Shown here one piece after another: positions 8,774 through 19,900 of a stretch of 64,000 bases of DNA. The stretch spans positions 622,501-686,500 of the forward strand of contig OX359200.1 of the NCBI GenBank assembly GCA_947172415.1, read 5' to 3'. The notes beneath the pieces are model-generated. The model was not told where the DNA came from. It worked only from the letters and a program-made list of their open reading frames with translations, and ran no database searches. The translations under genes were made by a program, and so were the position numbers. Numbering within the stretch: position 1 is the stretch's first letter; every line of letters begins with the position of its first letter. Source of the stretch: Chondrosia reniformis (taxonomy: Eukaryota > Porifera > Demospongiae > Chondrillida > Chondrillidae).

Positions 8774-10564
8774 TCACACTTTAGAATCAGAATCTGATTC
8801 CCTCAATATGTATGCTAGCATCAGAAAAATGGTAGCTAGACCCTGCAGTAGTAGAATCAACACGTATACATTATTAGCTTCATATATGAATAATTTAAGT
8901 GATAATTAAACCACAAGTGTAATCATATACAAAAACAGGAGAATGTCGTGGAAGAAGTAATTGTTAGGAATTGAACCCAGGATTTATATATAGTCATTAG
9001 AGCTCTATATGCATAATATATACATGTGCTCCATTAATTTATATTATGCTTTGCATGGTCTTATAACAGAATTCATTTCCTTTTACATGTACATATTACT
9101 GGCCATGGTAATTCAATTGATCAGAATAAGCACCAACTATAATTGTGTAAAAGTCCTAGTGATTCCTTTTATTCTCAGTAGAAAGCATTAAATGCATTTT
9201 CTGAAATTTTTATTTCAATACGTAGCTAACAGCTTTCTACCTTATATCCAAATATCAATCTGAAGTTTTATAACAGAATGGTTTAAGTGTGCCTACTACA
9301 ACAAGCACAGGGATTTTAATTATATTATGCCATACACTTGAAACATTGAAATATCATCATAGCTTCTTACTATGATATGCTGTTTATATACTTACCAGAA
9401 AAATGATTTCCAATACTCCACCTCCTAATACAGCATTGAAATAACTTGGCGGGCTGATTATAAAGATGTAACCCTGGAGTGCACTGATCTCTGTAACACT
9501 CTCCCAAGTATTAATTAAGAATGATTGGTATGCAGCAGAAATGAGGTGAAGGGCGCCTCCAATGCTTGGAATAACAATCATTAGAAATATGACTATCTAG
9601 GATATCTCTTGTTAAGGTATACTTATACCCACTGTTCATGATCAATTTTAGTAAAGTGCAAGTTATGTAAATAAAAGGCAGTCGAGACCTATACAATACC
9701 AAAGGATATAATGATAAAAGAGAAATTATTCCAAAAATTGTTTTTTGATAGTGTAGACAATTAACCTGGTGTATGGATTTCACATTATGCTAGCATGTCT
9801 GAGGGTTCAAAGGATACAACTATTGCAAATGGCAGATGTACTATAGTCTTTTGTCCTATGACCAATAGTAGTATGGCAGCTACTATCATAATGATAATGA
9901 GAATTGGAGATAAGACTGCCGTCAAGTAAAATGGAGCAGCTGCTGTGCCAAACTCTGGCAGAACGCCTGTAAGGTTGGCAGTGACTGTTTTTGAGTCAGT
10001 ATCAATGATAAGGTCACTCCCCAATATGGGGTATACTATGCTTGCTCTTGTTTCTGCATTCAGGAACCTGCAACAAATATTAGTATATACAAATCATATT
10101 TTAGCATAAGATAGATTGCATGTATTGTGCATTCACATGTAGTTTTGCACCTACTCTGGGTTGATTTGTGTGGTAGTGTACCCATAGCCTCCAACAAATA
10201 CTATCCATCCTATTAAAGCTAGGGCGCTGCATACTATAGCAATCTATAAATATAGCATAAATGATATATACTATAGAGAGACATATATATTTCAGAAGCA
10301 TGCATGTAGTGAATAGATATACATGCACATGACAGTCTATACAACATGTTGCTAATTATAATGTATGGAAAATATCACAAGAAGGCAAAATAATGAAAGT
10401 TGGTATGGTAACCTGGTTCAAATACAAATAAAGGAACCCTAGTTATAACCTACAATATAAACACTACATGCAATTAATATTCTTACAATTGGAAAGATTT
10501 TCTTTGCTGCATCCATTGGGTTCCTTTCTAATCTAAAATCAGGACCTGAACCTTGTACTACTTG
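8774..10564 (-). CDS. Four-TM family gene B, complete
   Basis: Coding exons (minus): 10487-10516, 10155-10243, 9842-10067, 9396-9596, 8774-8842, giving 204 residues; exon 2 begins upstream at 10564 and a non-coding exon 1 ends at 10940. Every junction has GT/AG and matching phase. Residues 1-8 are MDAAKKIF; helix 1 is about 9-32. A ~65-residue loop with NLT follows, and helix 2 (APFYL...LLLVIG) is followed at once by helix 3 (IVIFLMIVIPSIGGALHLI). A second loop leads into helix 4 (NAVLGGGVLEIIFL joined to GLATIFLMLAYI), and the tail is RESDSDSKV. This is a tetraspan membrane protein. It lacks the CCG of tetraspanins and the W-GLW-C-C of claudins, so I assign no family. Paralogous exons are scattered around it. 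Confidence 0.8.
8945..9005 (-). repeat. tRNA-derived SINE remnant upstream of gene B last exon
   Basis: The minus strand has a B-box-like GGGTTCAATTCC and an AGAGCTCTA block like the SINE at 13,862. In both places the SINE lies just upstream of a copy of the same terminal four-TM exon, so they were duplicated together. Confidence 0.5.
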
Positions 10565-10598
10565 CTGCGGATTGCAATTCCCTTATATATACTGTATA

Positions 10599-10939
10599 TG
10601 CAACATTGTAGTTATAAATGACTGTAATTGTATATTGTATCGTATATTTATATAGATGCATGCGCCGTCCCGAAATAAATAAATTATATCGTTTCAAATT
10701 AAATAAAAGCACCCCTTAATTCTCCTTCAGGGGGCACTAGCTGGATTCATATTCTGGCAAAACGCGTTTATCAAAATGACGGTATCCATGGTACTGCACG
10801 TTAAATATAACAAGTATAGGAGTTTAAGGAATTTCTGAACTCGCGAAATAGCCTAAAAAAAGTCAGGCCATTAATTTGCTATCCCGCGCTGTACCTATAT
10901 ATTCTTTTATATACTACCAATTCTGCAACTTTCTCTTAC
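10599..10939. other. Intron 1 of four-TM gene B
   Basis: Non-coding sequence between the leader exon (donor at 10940) and the exon holding the start codon. I see no gene or repeat with clear boundaries. Confidence 0.5.
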
Positions 10940-10998
10940 CTTAGCTTTCGACCACCTCTCTATTAGCAAAGCACACTTGCCCTCAGGTGCTTTATATA
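10940..10998 (-). promoter_or_regulatory. Promoter and leader exon of four-TM gene B
   Basis: On the minus strand TATATAAA lies at 10991-10998, followed by a leader with CACCTGAGGGCAAGTG, GCTTTGC and GGTGGTCGAAAGCTAAG. It ends in a donor (AAG|GTAAGA) at 10940. It matches the promoter of gene A base by base in several blocks. Confidence 0.65.
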
Positions 10999-11306
10999 TA
11001 CGTCGACGCGGTTCATCCGCGATTAAAAACCAAGCCCCCTATAGTGGTCGCGGTTCTATATGATATATAGACTATATACACTATATATAAATTTCATAAA
11101 TGATTTGTGTATAGGTAGGTATATATGTACCCGTATATGCATGGTCTCATCGGCACATATATGTACTGTACTACATATATACAGAAGATAGAAAAGATAT
11201 AGATATTAAAGAGATATAATATAGCACTTTATACATGCAGACAAAGAAGAGAATGAAATTACAATTGTCATCCAGCCTTGGAATCTCCTATCCCTACATC
11301 TCTATA
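10999..11306. other. Non-coding, TA-rich
   Basis: Simple TATA-rich sequence with no recognisable gene or repeat boundary. Confidence 0.5.
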
Positions 11307-11486
11307 TTATGAAGTTAATTCATCCCAACTATCTCCTCCACTTCCGGAATTGTAGCCAACTTTTCCATTTTCTTCCTTCCAGTTCTTCACCCATTCACGT
11401 TTTCCATTTGTGTTAGACTGAAGGTCTTCCTTCCTTTTGCAACACATTTTAGTAGAAAGTGCCATATAGACCTTATAATCAAACCT
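11307..11486 (-). CDS. Possible terminal exon of an unidentified gene
   Basis: After a good acceptor (TTTTAG) a frame of 60 codons runs to TAA at 11,307. It starts RFDYKVYMALSTKMCCKRK and ends GSGGDSWDELTS. The composition (WVKNWKEENGK, then a Gly-Ser and acidic tail) looks like a real C-terminus, but I found no upstream exon with certainty on this strand between 11.5 and 13.6 kb. It may belong to a gene whose other exons I could not find, or be an orphan exon. Confidence 0.35.
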   Translation of the reverse strand, partial: RFDYKVYMALSTKMCCKRKEDLQSNTNGKREWVKNWKEENGKVGYNSGSGGDSWDELTS

Positions 11487-12440
11487 CTAAAACCAGAGTG
11501 CATGATGCAAGTTCTTGCATTGGCTGTCTCCCCCATCATATATAGGTTCTTGTATATAATTATTTTTCTTATTAGAGAGACCATACATGGACTACAATAA
11601 ATGTAAAATGCAATCCAAAAGTGGTTAAGGGGCACAGGCTATACCTGGACACGTATAAATATAGCCTCTACTTAAAGGTATATAAGCATACACTGAACAT
11701 CCACTAGCTCTTGAGAGTATATACGTGAACATTAGACATATATATGAAATATTGTTGTGAGAAAAAATGCTGCACTTGAAGGCAACTTTATAGTCTACGT
11801 ACATACCTTATAAAGTTGGGGGCTTAATTTTAAGATCAAAAATTCATCATCAGTGTATGGACTCTGGACTTTACCCTATAAATGTCATAGTTTCTATTAA
11901 GGTGCTTATAAATCATCCTTTAGGTTAACCTCGGAGGTCATGTGTATACACCAGTTGTGTAATATGTACATCATTCCTTTGGACTTTAGACTATGCCAAG
12001 TTATGTGTATCTTTATTCCCACATCCTGCATATCATTAAAAATATTTTGACAGGCATGCACAGTTGATATATGTTATAACCCTGAGACATTTGTACACAA
12101 TATAAGTAGGGATATATGTTTTTACCATAATGTAACAGCATATCTGTATAACAAACCATATTATATATGCAATTTAAAGTAAACATGCAAAAGACACTAC
12201 AATATATCTGGTTATTTGATCATTAACATCTATATATGTACATCACAAAAATGAAGAAACTGGTTCTCAATAATTAATATAGAATTTTGATTTATATACA
12301 CAACTTTTTCTAAGTGGAGGAGAGGGGCTGTTAATGAAAGCTGGGGAGAGTATACGTATATAAAAATATTATACGTATATTTCCCCATACAGTAGCACTT
12401 TATGTTTCAACTTCATCTCCATTCATGGAGACATTGTATA
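11487..12440. other. Non-coding AT-rich stretch
   Basis: Long TA-rich sequence without a supported gene. If the exon at 11,307-11,486 is real, part of this is its upstream intron. Confidence 0.4.
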
Positions 12441-12442
12441 AT

Positions 12443-12655
12443 ACATGTTTTCAACATCTTATTAATATTAAACAATGTTGCCATATATGGGGTAAAGTTG
12501 ATAATATATAGTGTTTCCAACATCTTATTAATATTAAACAATGTTGCCATATATGGGGTAAAGTTGATATTAATTATATATAGTGTTTTCAACATCTTAT
12601 TAATGATATTATAGTGTTTTCAACATTATATTAATGTTGCCATCGGGTAAACTTG
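12443..12655. repeat. About 66-bp tandem repeat, three units
   Basis: The unit, containing CAACATCTTATTAATATTAA and GTTGCCATATATGGGGTAAA, is repeated nearly perfectly twice. A third, shorter and diverged unit follows to about 12,655. Confidence 0.9.
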
Positions 12656-13061
12656 ATATATTCAAACAATGTATATAAAAATGTATACATCTCAAAAGAA
12701 TGCTTTTATTACAAAATTTTAGTATCTAGATTATCAGAATTCTCTATTATATTAAAATAATTATTGTATATAGGATTCTATATTGCCTCTGTTGGGCCTA
12801 ATGAGAATTACAAAATAGATACCAAAACATTTTAATTAGTGTTTATGGTTAGCCATTAACTGTCTCACATTACCTCAAGGATCTTTTTTCTTGCTCAATC
12901 AGACAACTTGTAAGTCCTGGATCTTGTACATATTCAAACAGGGTTGACGTATGTACAACTCCACTAACATGAGATAGCTTCCAATACAGAAATCTATGTG
13001 CAGGGGTGGAGCAATGGTGGTGAAAATTATTACTTGATTTTGCAGCAACTACGTACTTTGG

Positions 13062-13095
13062 TTAATCAAAGATGTTTCGACCTGTAAGGTCTATG
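13062..13095 (-). ncRNA. Remnant of a hammerhead-type motif
   Basis: The minus strand reads AGACC-TTACA-GGTC followed by GAAACATC. That is the stem II hairpin and GAAA half of the second hammerhead family (see 57,729-57,815). The CUGANGA half is not conserved, so it is a decayed copy. Confidence 0.35.
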
Positions 13096-13861
13096 CATAT
13101 TTTGTACTGCAACTCAATGCAATACACATGCAGACATAATATAGTAACTTCATCACTTCATTGAAATTTATTATGTATACGTATATAAATACATATATAA
13201 TAATGATCTTAGAGATATTTGCTGCGTGGTGGTTTGATTATCACATCGATTTTTCATGCATGAGAAACATAATACTGTATGATATTTTGTATTCAAAGTA
13301 TACATATGCATATGATAATTATATGCATTTATAAAATGATTGCTATATCAGAGAGTACGGTAGTACTGTCTAAGTAGGGATGGCCCGAAAAAAAGATGGC
13401 GGCCGTATTCAATGTATTACGAATTAACACCTTATAAATCGGCAGTGAATGCGTCTCTAGCTCTTTTAAACCTCTAGTATTTATTTTTGTACGATGTCAA
13501 TTGAGGGAAAGCTGTTTTGAAGACCGCATAATGGCTCGAAGTTGGTAAAACAGTTGCAGGTCTACTTCCGGTTTTCCTCATTTTCTTCTTCCTTTTATTT
13601 CACGCTAGTGCATAAACGCGCAAATAGATAACTACATCTTAAGGTTATTTCGTCTAAAATTTTTAGGAACTAGGGAATAGGCACGCTTCTGTTTTAAAAC
13701 GATTTGAGCAGAGACGGTTATTTATGATACGTCAGATGAGAGGAAGCATTTTGTCGCCATTTTTTTAATTAAGAACTCGAAGTAATATAAAAAAATAAGT
13801 AAATATATATATATTTAGTTGTGGTTGTCTTAATGTAAGAGGAGACATGAATGGAGTATTA

Positions 13862-13945
13862 CTATAGCAATTGTAGCTCAGTGGCAGAGCACTCTAGTGG
13901 TCAAAACCAACTATCTTGGGCGGGTTGACTCCTATCAATTACTTG
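13862..13945 (+). repeat. tRNA-derived SINE
   Basis: A-box-like TAGCTCAGTGGCAGAGC at about 13,873 and B-box-like GGGTTGACTCC at about 13,922. The intervening arm sequences do not fold into a tRNA cloverleaf. It is in the same family as the copies at 5,780 and 8,945. Confidence 0.65.
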
Positions 13946-14096
13946 TTTTTCATTTTCATGATGTTTCAGTGTGATTGGTTGTAGAATTTGATTATGAGGA
14001 ATATAGGCCCACATTAACTATGCATAATAGATGCATACATACAGTAATGTATGTGGAAAAGTGTTAATTGTATGGCTTTCTATATATATACTGCAG

Positions 14097-14177
14097 GGTG
14101 TAGCTACCATTTTTCTGATGCTAGCTTACATATTGAGGGAAACAGGTTCTAATTCGGAAGCATCATATACGAAGTGA
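14097..14177 (+). pseudogene. Orphan terminal exon of the four-TM family
   Basis: After CTGCAG a frame reads GVATIFLMLAYILRE, then TGSNSEASYTK and stop. It is clearly homologous to the last exon of gene B (8774-8842). No other exon of the family precedes it on the plus strand. The 3' flank (AGTAGTGAATGC and on) and the upstream SINE also match gene B, so this is part of a segmental duplication. Confidence 0.75.
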
Positions 14178-14842
14178 ACCTTTCAAACAATGTCAGGATA
14201 AACATGCATAAAGTAGTGAATGCTGAACAGCTGTGTAACTATAGTATAGGATGTAGTGAACATTATTAGGATGTAGTAACTGCCACATTTAAATATAGCC
14301 TTAACTGATTTTGTACTCTTTATGTGCATACCTTATTGTAGCTGTACTAATTGATGATATTGACAGATTTGTGATACATTTACAAAAGATGATAATGTCA
14401 ATAAACACTTCCTTGCACATGTACACACCCAAACATCTTTCTAGTCAGTCTAGTCTAGTATGTATAAATATACTGTATCACATAGGCGTCAGAAGCACTT
14501 ACAAAGTGGAGAGGCCTTATTATTAGCATTCATAAAAATAAGTTGTACTATCGTTGGCTATATATCTTTGCCACATTGACAAGCTATAAGCTTTTGCTAA
14601 AATGAAGAGGGGTGAAGCAAAAGTGGGGGGACCAAAACCGCCCCAGACGCCCAGCTCTGATGCCTATGTATCAATACCAGTAGCTATATCATAACAGACT
14701 ACAAGAATTTCAAGGCTGGATTTGGATGCACGGTTGAGTGGTTTCATCACTTGTTATGACTGTTACAGTAGAGATTAGGGTACCGTATTATTATATTCAT
14801 GTACATCAATATGAACTTTTACTACATATATAGCTATACAAA

Positions 14843-16062
14843 TTATTGTTTTATCCACACGTGGTTTAAACATTGTCCTGTAGTTAACCTCTTGCTTGAA
14901 TTGACACACAAAGTAGATGAGATAAAGTGCTTACATTCCACAGATAAGGCCATCCAGACCTGAAGAACATAACAGTAAAATATTACAGTGTACCTGTTGC
15001 TAGAGAAACATGGATTCAAAACCATAGTTATAGAGACACTATATACATGCATAGGAGGATTCATATTAGATCAAGAAGAAAATAGAGATTCCCAGGGACA
15101 CTGATGAAGGATGGAATACCCAGATACAGCTGTCTGTCCCAGTGGATAAGAAGAGAAGTAGGAGAAAAAATTGTATCCTCATCCAAAGCTCTCACTAGGT
15201 TTATTTCCCTATAGGCCTTAACATGATGTGTTAGATTATCCAATGTCTATTACATCAGTACCTGTGTTGTGGTATTATATGTCCCTGATAGAATGAGGCT
15301 GCTCAATCTGGTCTTATCATCAGGATCAAACGGTAGCCTTCCTGTAAGTAAGGTATACACAATCACCCCTACCGCCCACACATCCACTGGGTAGCTGTAG
15401 AGGTGCCCTGATATGGCCTCAGGAGACTGGTACTCCAGTGTCCCGCAAGGCCCCCGGAGGACAGGCTCAACTTCAACTGGAAACTGATATGCGAGACCAA
15501 AGTCTCCTAACATAAGAGTGCTATCATAGCTTCTTCTGCAGAGCAGAATGTTTTCGAGTTTGACATCACGATGTACGACCCTATTATAATGCAGATACTG
15601 TAGTGCATGGACAATTTTTGACATCATCTGTACAGCTTGTCGCTCGGAGAAACGCCCGTGCTTCAACAACCAATCAAATAAGTCGCCTCCCTGAGCTAAA
15701 TTCATTATCATATATACGTGACTCCTTGACTCGTGGAGATAATGCAGTTGTATTATGCTTGGGTGGGATAATTGTCGTAAAATATCAATCTCCGTTTTGA
15801 CGCAAGTTTCCGTATAACTTTCCTTATTGATAATTTTCAGGGCGTATACTTTTTCAGTTTCTTTCTTCACTACATGAAGCACCTTGGAAAACGCCCCCTT
15901 TCCAATAATAGTTACAACATCGTACTCTTTACAGATTTCTTTGGAAATAGTAACACGTGTGACCTGTTTATCGCCTCTTGCCTTCAGACCTTCCAGAGAT
16001 TGTTGGCTCTCATTGATGCTGTTCGCTACTGGCACAACTCTATTCGAGACGCAGCTCCCCAT
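14843..16062 (-). CDS. PSKH1-like serine/threonine kinase (CAMK group)
   Basis: Two coding exons, 15262-16062 and 14843-14959, joined in phase 0, encode 305 residues. I take MGSCVSN as the start (16062) because it gives an N-myristoylation signal like that of PSKH1; the frame continues 29 codons further up. Kinase motifs in order: GKGAFSKV (Gly loop), YALKII (Lys), HRDVKLEN (catalytic loop), DFGLAY (Mg binding), CGTLEYQSPEAI (activation segment) and DVWAVGVIVYTLLTG. All catalytic residues are present. The C-terminal lobe ends QCLNHVWIKQ, with no calmodulin-binding tail. Best match by eye is the PSKH1 branch, which acts at the Golgi and in nuclear speckles in mammals; another CAMK relative remains possible. 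Confidence 0.85.
15065..15242 (+). repeat. Hammerhead-bearing short repeat, copy a (in kinase intron)
   Basis: A ~175-bp dispersed repeat. On the plus strand it carries GGGACA, CTGATGA (15101-15107), a short hairpin, GATA (for GAAA), CAGCTGTC (15127-15134) and TGTCCC. This is the order of a type I hammerhead ribozyme with a tiny stem III; GGGACA pairs perfectly with TGTCCC as stem I. The second half ends with TGTTAGATTATC. The one core defect is GATA for GAAA. Confidence 0.75.
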
Positions 16063-16141
16063 ATAGCGACGGTATATAGGCCACCCATCCAGGGGGCTCG
16101 GCTCTGCAGGTGGGACTTCCCCCAACCACACATCAGTAAAC

Positions 16142-16510
16142 AATAACAAGCTAAGGTTATCCTTAGCTTGAAATTGATGATTGACTATAGCTTGAAACTG
16201 ATGATAGACTATAGCTTGAAATTGATGATTGACTATAGCTTGAAACTGATGATAGACTATAGCTTGAAATTAATGGTTGCCTAGCTTGAAACTGATGATA
16301 GACTATAGCTTGAAATTAATGGTTGCCTAGCTTGAAACTGATGATAGACTATAGCTTGAAATTAATGGTTGCCTAGCTTGAAATTGATTGACTAGCTTGA
16401 AATTGATAGTTGACTAGCTTGAAATTGATGGTTGACTAGCTTGAAATTAATGATTGACTAGCTTGAAATTGATGATTGACTAGCTTGAAATTGATGATTG
16501 ACTAGCTTGC
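16142..16510. repeat. About 24-bp minisatellite upstream of the kinase
   Basis: Some 15 tandem units of TAGCTTGAAATTGATGATTGAC and variants (some shorter units and some with AATGGTTGCC) begin right upstream of the kinase start region. They probably replace part of its promoter or leader. Confidence 0.95.
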
Positions 16511-16529
16511 AGTTGAAACTGCATGAATC

Positions 16530-16766
16530 ATTAATTATCCTTGAAACCAAAAATAATCTAACACACCATTTTCCTACATGTTATGCCTATATACTCTGCA
16601 ATAAATTAAAAAGCCTATTAGGGGAACTAAACCTGGTGAGAGCTTTGGATGAGGATACAGGGGTCTTCTCTTTCTTCTATTGCTCCACTGAGCCAGACAG
16701 CTGTTTCTGGGAATTCCATCCTTCATTAGTGATCCTGGGAATCTTTAATTTGTCTTTTTCTTGATC
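16530..16766 (-). repeat. Hammerhead-bearing short repeat, copy d
   Basis: Minus-strand copy of the family at 15,065. GAAA and CAGCTGTC are intact (about 16,695-16,712), but CTGATGA has become CTAATGA and stem I is partly mismatched, so it is probably inactive. Confidence 0.75.
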
Positions 16767-16904
16767 CATTGTGAATCCTGTACATGCCAGTGCAGGTCAC
16801 TTTAATAATAACAATATTCACAATTAGAAAAATGACTAATTTACAACTGGAAATCTGATAAATTTATTAATATATTAGAGTCAACCTGTGTCATCTTCAA
16901 ATAA

Positions 16905-19900
16905 TTATAAATGAGTAGTCATGACTATATCTGTGGATCCTTCATCAAAACTGTTAGCAAGACTGTCCTCTAGGGATGAGAGCAGGTTAGGAAGACTGGG
17001 AGAAGATCCCAAATCATCCAAGGAATTGTCCAAAGGAGACACTAAGATATCATCACAACTCCTTGAAAGGTCTTTCCCGATCTTTGGAGTATCCATCGAG
17101 AAGACTTCGCCCTCCAAAGTAGATTCTTCTCTTAGACTATTGCCTTCCTCCATGCCTGGAGGTGTGGAGGGGTTGTTATCTGATTTGGGAGTAGAGAAGG
17201 TGAAATAAGTGTTTGGAGAGGCAGAACTGGGTGAGAGGGGATCATCAATACAGGTCCACTTGATGCCTTCCGGTGATTGGAGAGTAGGACTACCCATCAC
17301 ATCAGCATCAGAGAAGAGATTCTCTGTGCTACCCTCCTCTTTCTGTGTCTCTGGAAGGAGAGGTGATTCGATTTCCAAACGATAATGGTGAGTATTGTCA
17401 GGAATTCTTAAACTGAGCCTCTTGACAGTACTCTTTGGTCTCTTCTCAGGTATGCTGCCCAGTAGCACCTCCATCTTCTTCTTCCTAAATTTGAGCACTA
17501 CAATGGCCAAATTAGCCTTACACCCAAAGGAGAGTGCCGTGTCTCGCAACATTTTGGCAGCACACATTGCAGAGGAGGCAACTATCAATGTATCCCTTAC
17601 ATTGTTCTCCGTGATTACCTTCCAGAAGTGCTCATTGGCAAGCACAATGTAGTGATCCGTAGATTTCAGTGACACTTCGGCTATATCAGGCAGTGGGAAT
17701 AGAAATGGCCACATGTGGTAAGAGCCAATGCCCCTTGATATAGGGTATACCCCATTCAAACGAAAATCCTACAGTTGATATATAGATGTAATTCACTCTG
17801 TTAATCTCTAAAGCATGTTAATATACAACTTTGCAACATATGCAAATAGAATATCATATATCGTAACAGTACTGCAGTTAGGAAGACTGTAATTGAAAAT
17901 AAATGAATATTTTAACAAAACATAGCTAGGTATACGTAAGTGTTACAGCCAAGGGACACAAAAAATTAGCCATTAGAAAATATTTAACTCAATTTAAAAA
18001 TACACAGTGGCTAGAGTACCAGTACCGGTAACAAAACGTATTGCGCTAAAGTGCCGGTACACCGGTACACAAAAAGTGAGCTATTAAAGTGTACACAAAA
18101 GTGGTCAAGCACCGTCAAGAATTATATTATACTTATATAAATATAATATAAATATAACAGTACATCGATAAGCACCAGCTTACAAATTCCGTACAAATAG
18201 CTGTGTTAAAGTAGCCGTAATAAAACAATACATTATAGAACACTTTAGTTATTCCTTTCACTCAGTGAATGGCAAAAGGGAAAGGAAAGAGACTGACAGT
18301 TAGGGGGGTCCAGGTGTCTGCCAACTGTCATCTTATAAGCTTGCCGGTGCTTAAGTCACTTTTTGCTCTAAGCACCGGCAAGCCCCAAACTGACAGCTAG
18401 GAGGGTCCAGGTGTCTGTCAACTGTCCTACGCCCATCTTATAAGCTTGCCGATGCTTAAGTCAATCTTTGCTCTAAGCACTGGCAAGCACTAACATAACA
18501 GTTAAGTGTATTCAGGTGTCTACCAATCGCCCCCAAAGCACCATCCTATGCTATGTGCATACACGATTAATTTGTACCTTATCTACTTTATAATCAGTCA
18601 TCTTGCTACTATTCGTTTTCATTAATGATCATTATTATGATAGACACTGAAGATTAGCAGGCTTACCCACAAATTCGACACTTCTGTCCTAAAGGGATTA
18701 AAACAAAACTGTCTACATCGTCGTTCAAGGTTTTGTTCCCCTATAGGCTTTTTTACAGAATAGGCATAGGATATAGGAAAAGGGTATCTAGATTTTTCAT
18801 CTGTAGCCAGCAAATGTCACATGTATTATACTTCCTACAACCACAAGTGTTGTCTTACTTCAGAGACGGAGCCTCCAAGCTCTGCTACCCTTTCTCTTTC
18901 AATGATATTGGTCTTCAGACAGTGAGGAGGAATAAGAGGTACAGGGTCAGTTTCCCTCTGAAGGAGACCTTCGCAGGCTCCCGTACTAGCAGCGTGCAAC
19001 TCAATGGTACCAGGATCTCGCTTATGTACAATGTGACAGAGAAATACTGATAGGCCACTTCTTGGTGAAACAGCTCCTAATTTTCTGTATTTGAAGAGAG
19101 TGCCTATTCAAGCAATTACGTATTTACAATTATATACATATATACATACAATCTACTCTAAAAAGTAGGTAGATCATGTCTTAGCACAAGATTTACAAAA
19201 ACATCAAGAGGATAAAGACTCCCAGGGTCACTGATGAAGGGTGAATTGCCAGAAACAGCTGTCTGGCCCAATAGAGAAGTGGAGAAAAGGAGGAAAGGAA
19301 GTCCAACTGTATCCTCATCCAAAGCTCTATAGGCTTGAGTCTCATAATTCTCATGAGTTTTCGTCTAATATATTCTCTATGTTTCCTTAGATTCATATAC
19401 TTGATAAACATGTAGAAAGATGGTGATTGAGATTGGTCATAGAGCGTCACATGCCTGTGAAAGGAAAGCATGGATTGCCTGAGGTACTGTAGTCTTTCTA
19501 ATACATCTTCCTGGGATAAAGATCCTCCCTCCTCCAGACCCTCTTGTTGCAGAATGTACTCTTCATCCACAATATCAGCTAGGACAGCTCTGATTGCATC
19601 AGCTGATTCCAGGGACTTCCCCCCATCAATGATAGCAAATGTGCTATCATTGGTGTTGTTTACATTTGGAACAACAACAAATGATGCACTGTTGTGAGGA
19701 GGTTCATTTCCTTGACCTGCGGAAACAAATAAACAAAACAACACCATAAACTAGCTCCTCATCAAATCATATAATGTAATTTGAGGCTAATTAAAGAATA
19801 CACCTCAAGAATTTCCCTATATATGATATTTATTCTAAGGAATTAATAATTTACAGTAGTAATGATATTTGAAAATACTAGTCTAAAATTAACCATATAT

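Noticed and set aside
13862-13945. Possible tRNA gene
   Set aside because: A and B boxes are present, but the arms do not pair as a cloverleaf and related copies are scattered; a SINE explains it better.
18733-19050. 105-codon plus-strand frame
   Set aside because: Partly antisense to a PHLPP phosphatase exon and partly repeat.
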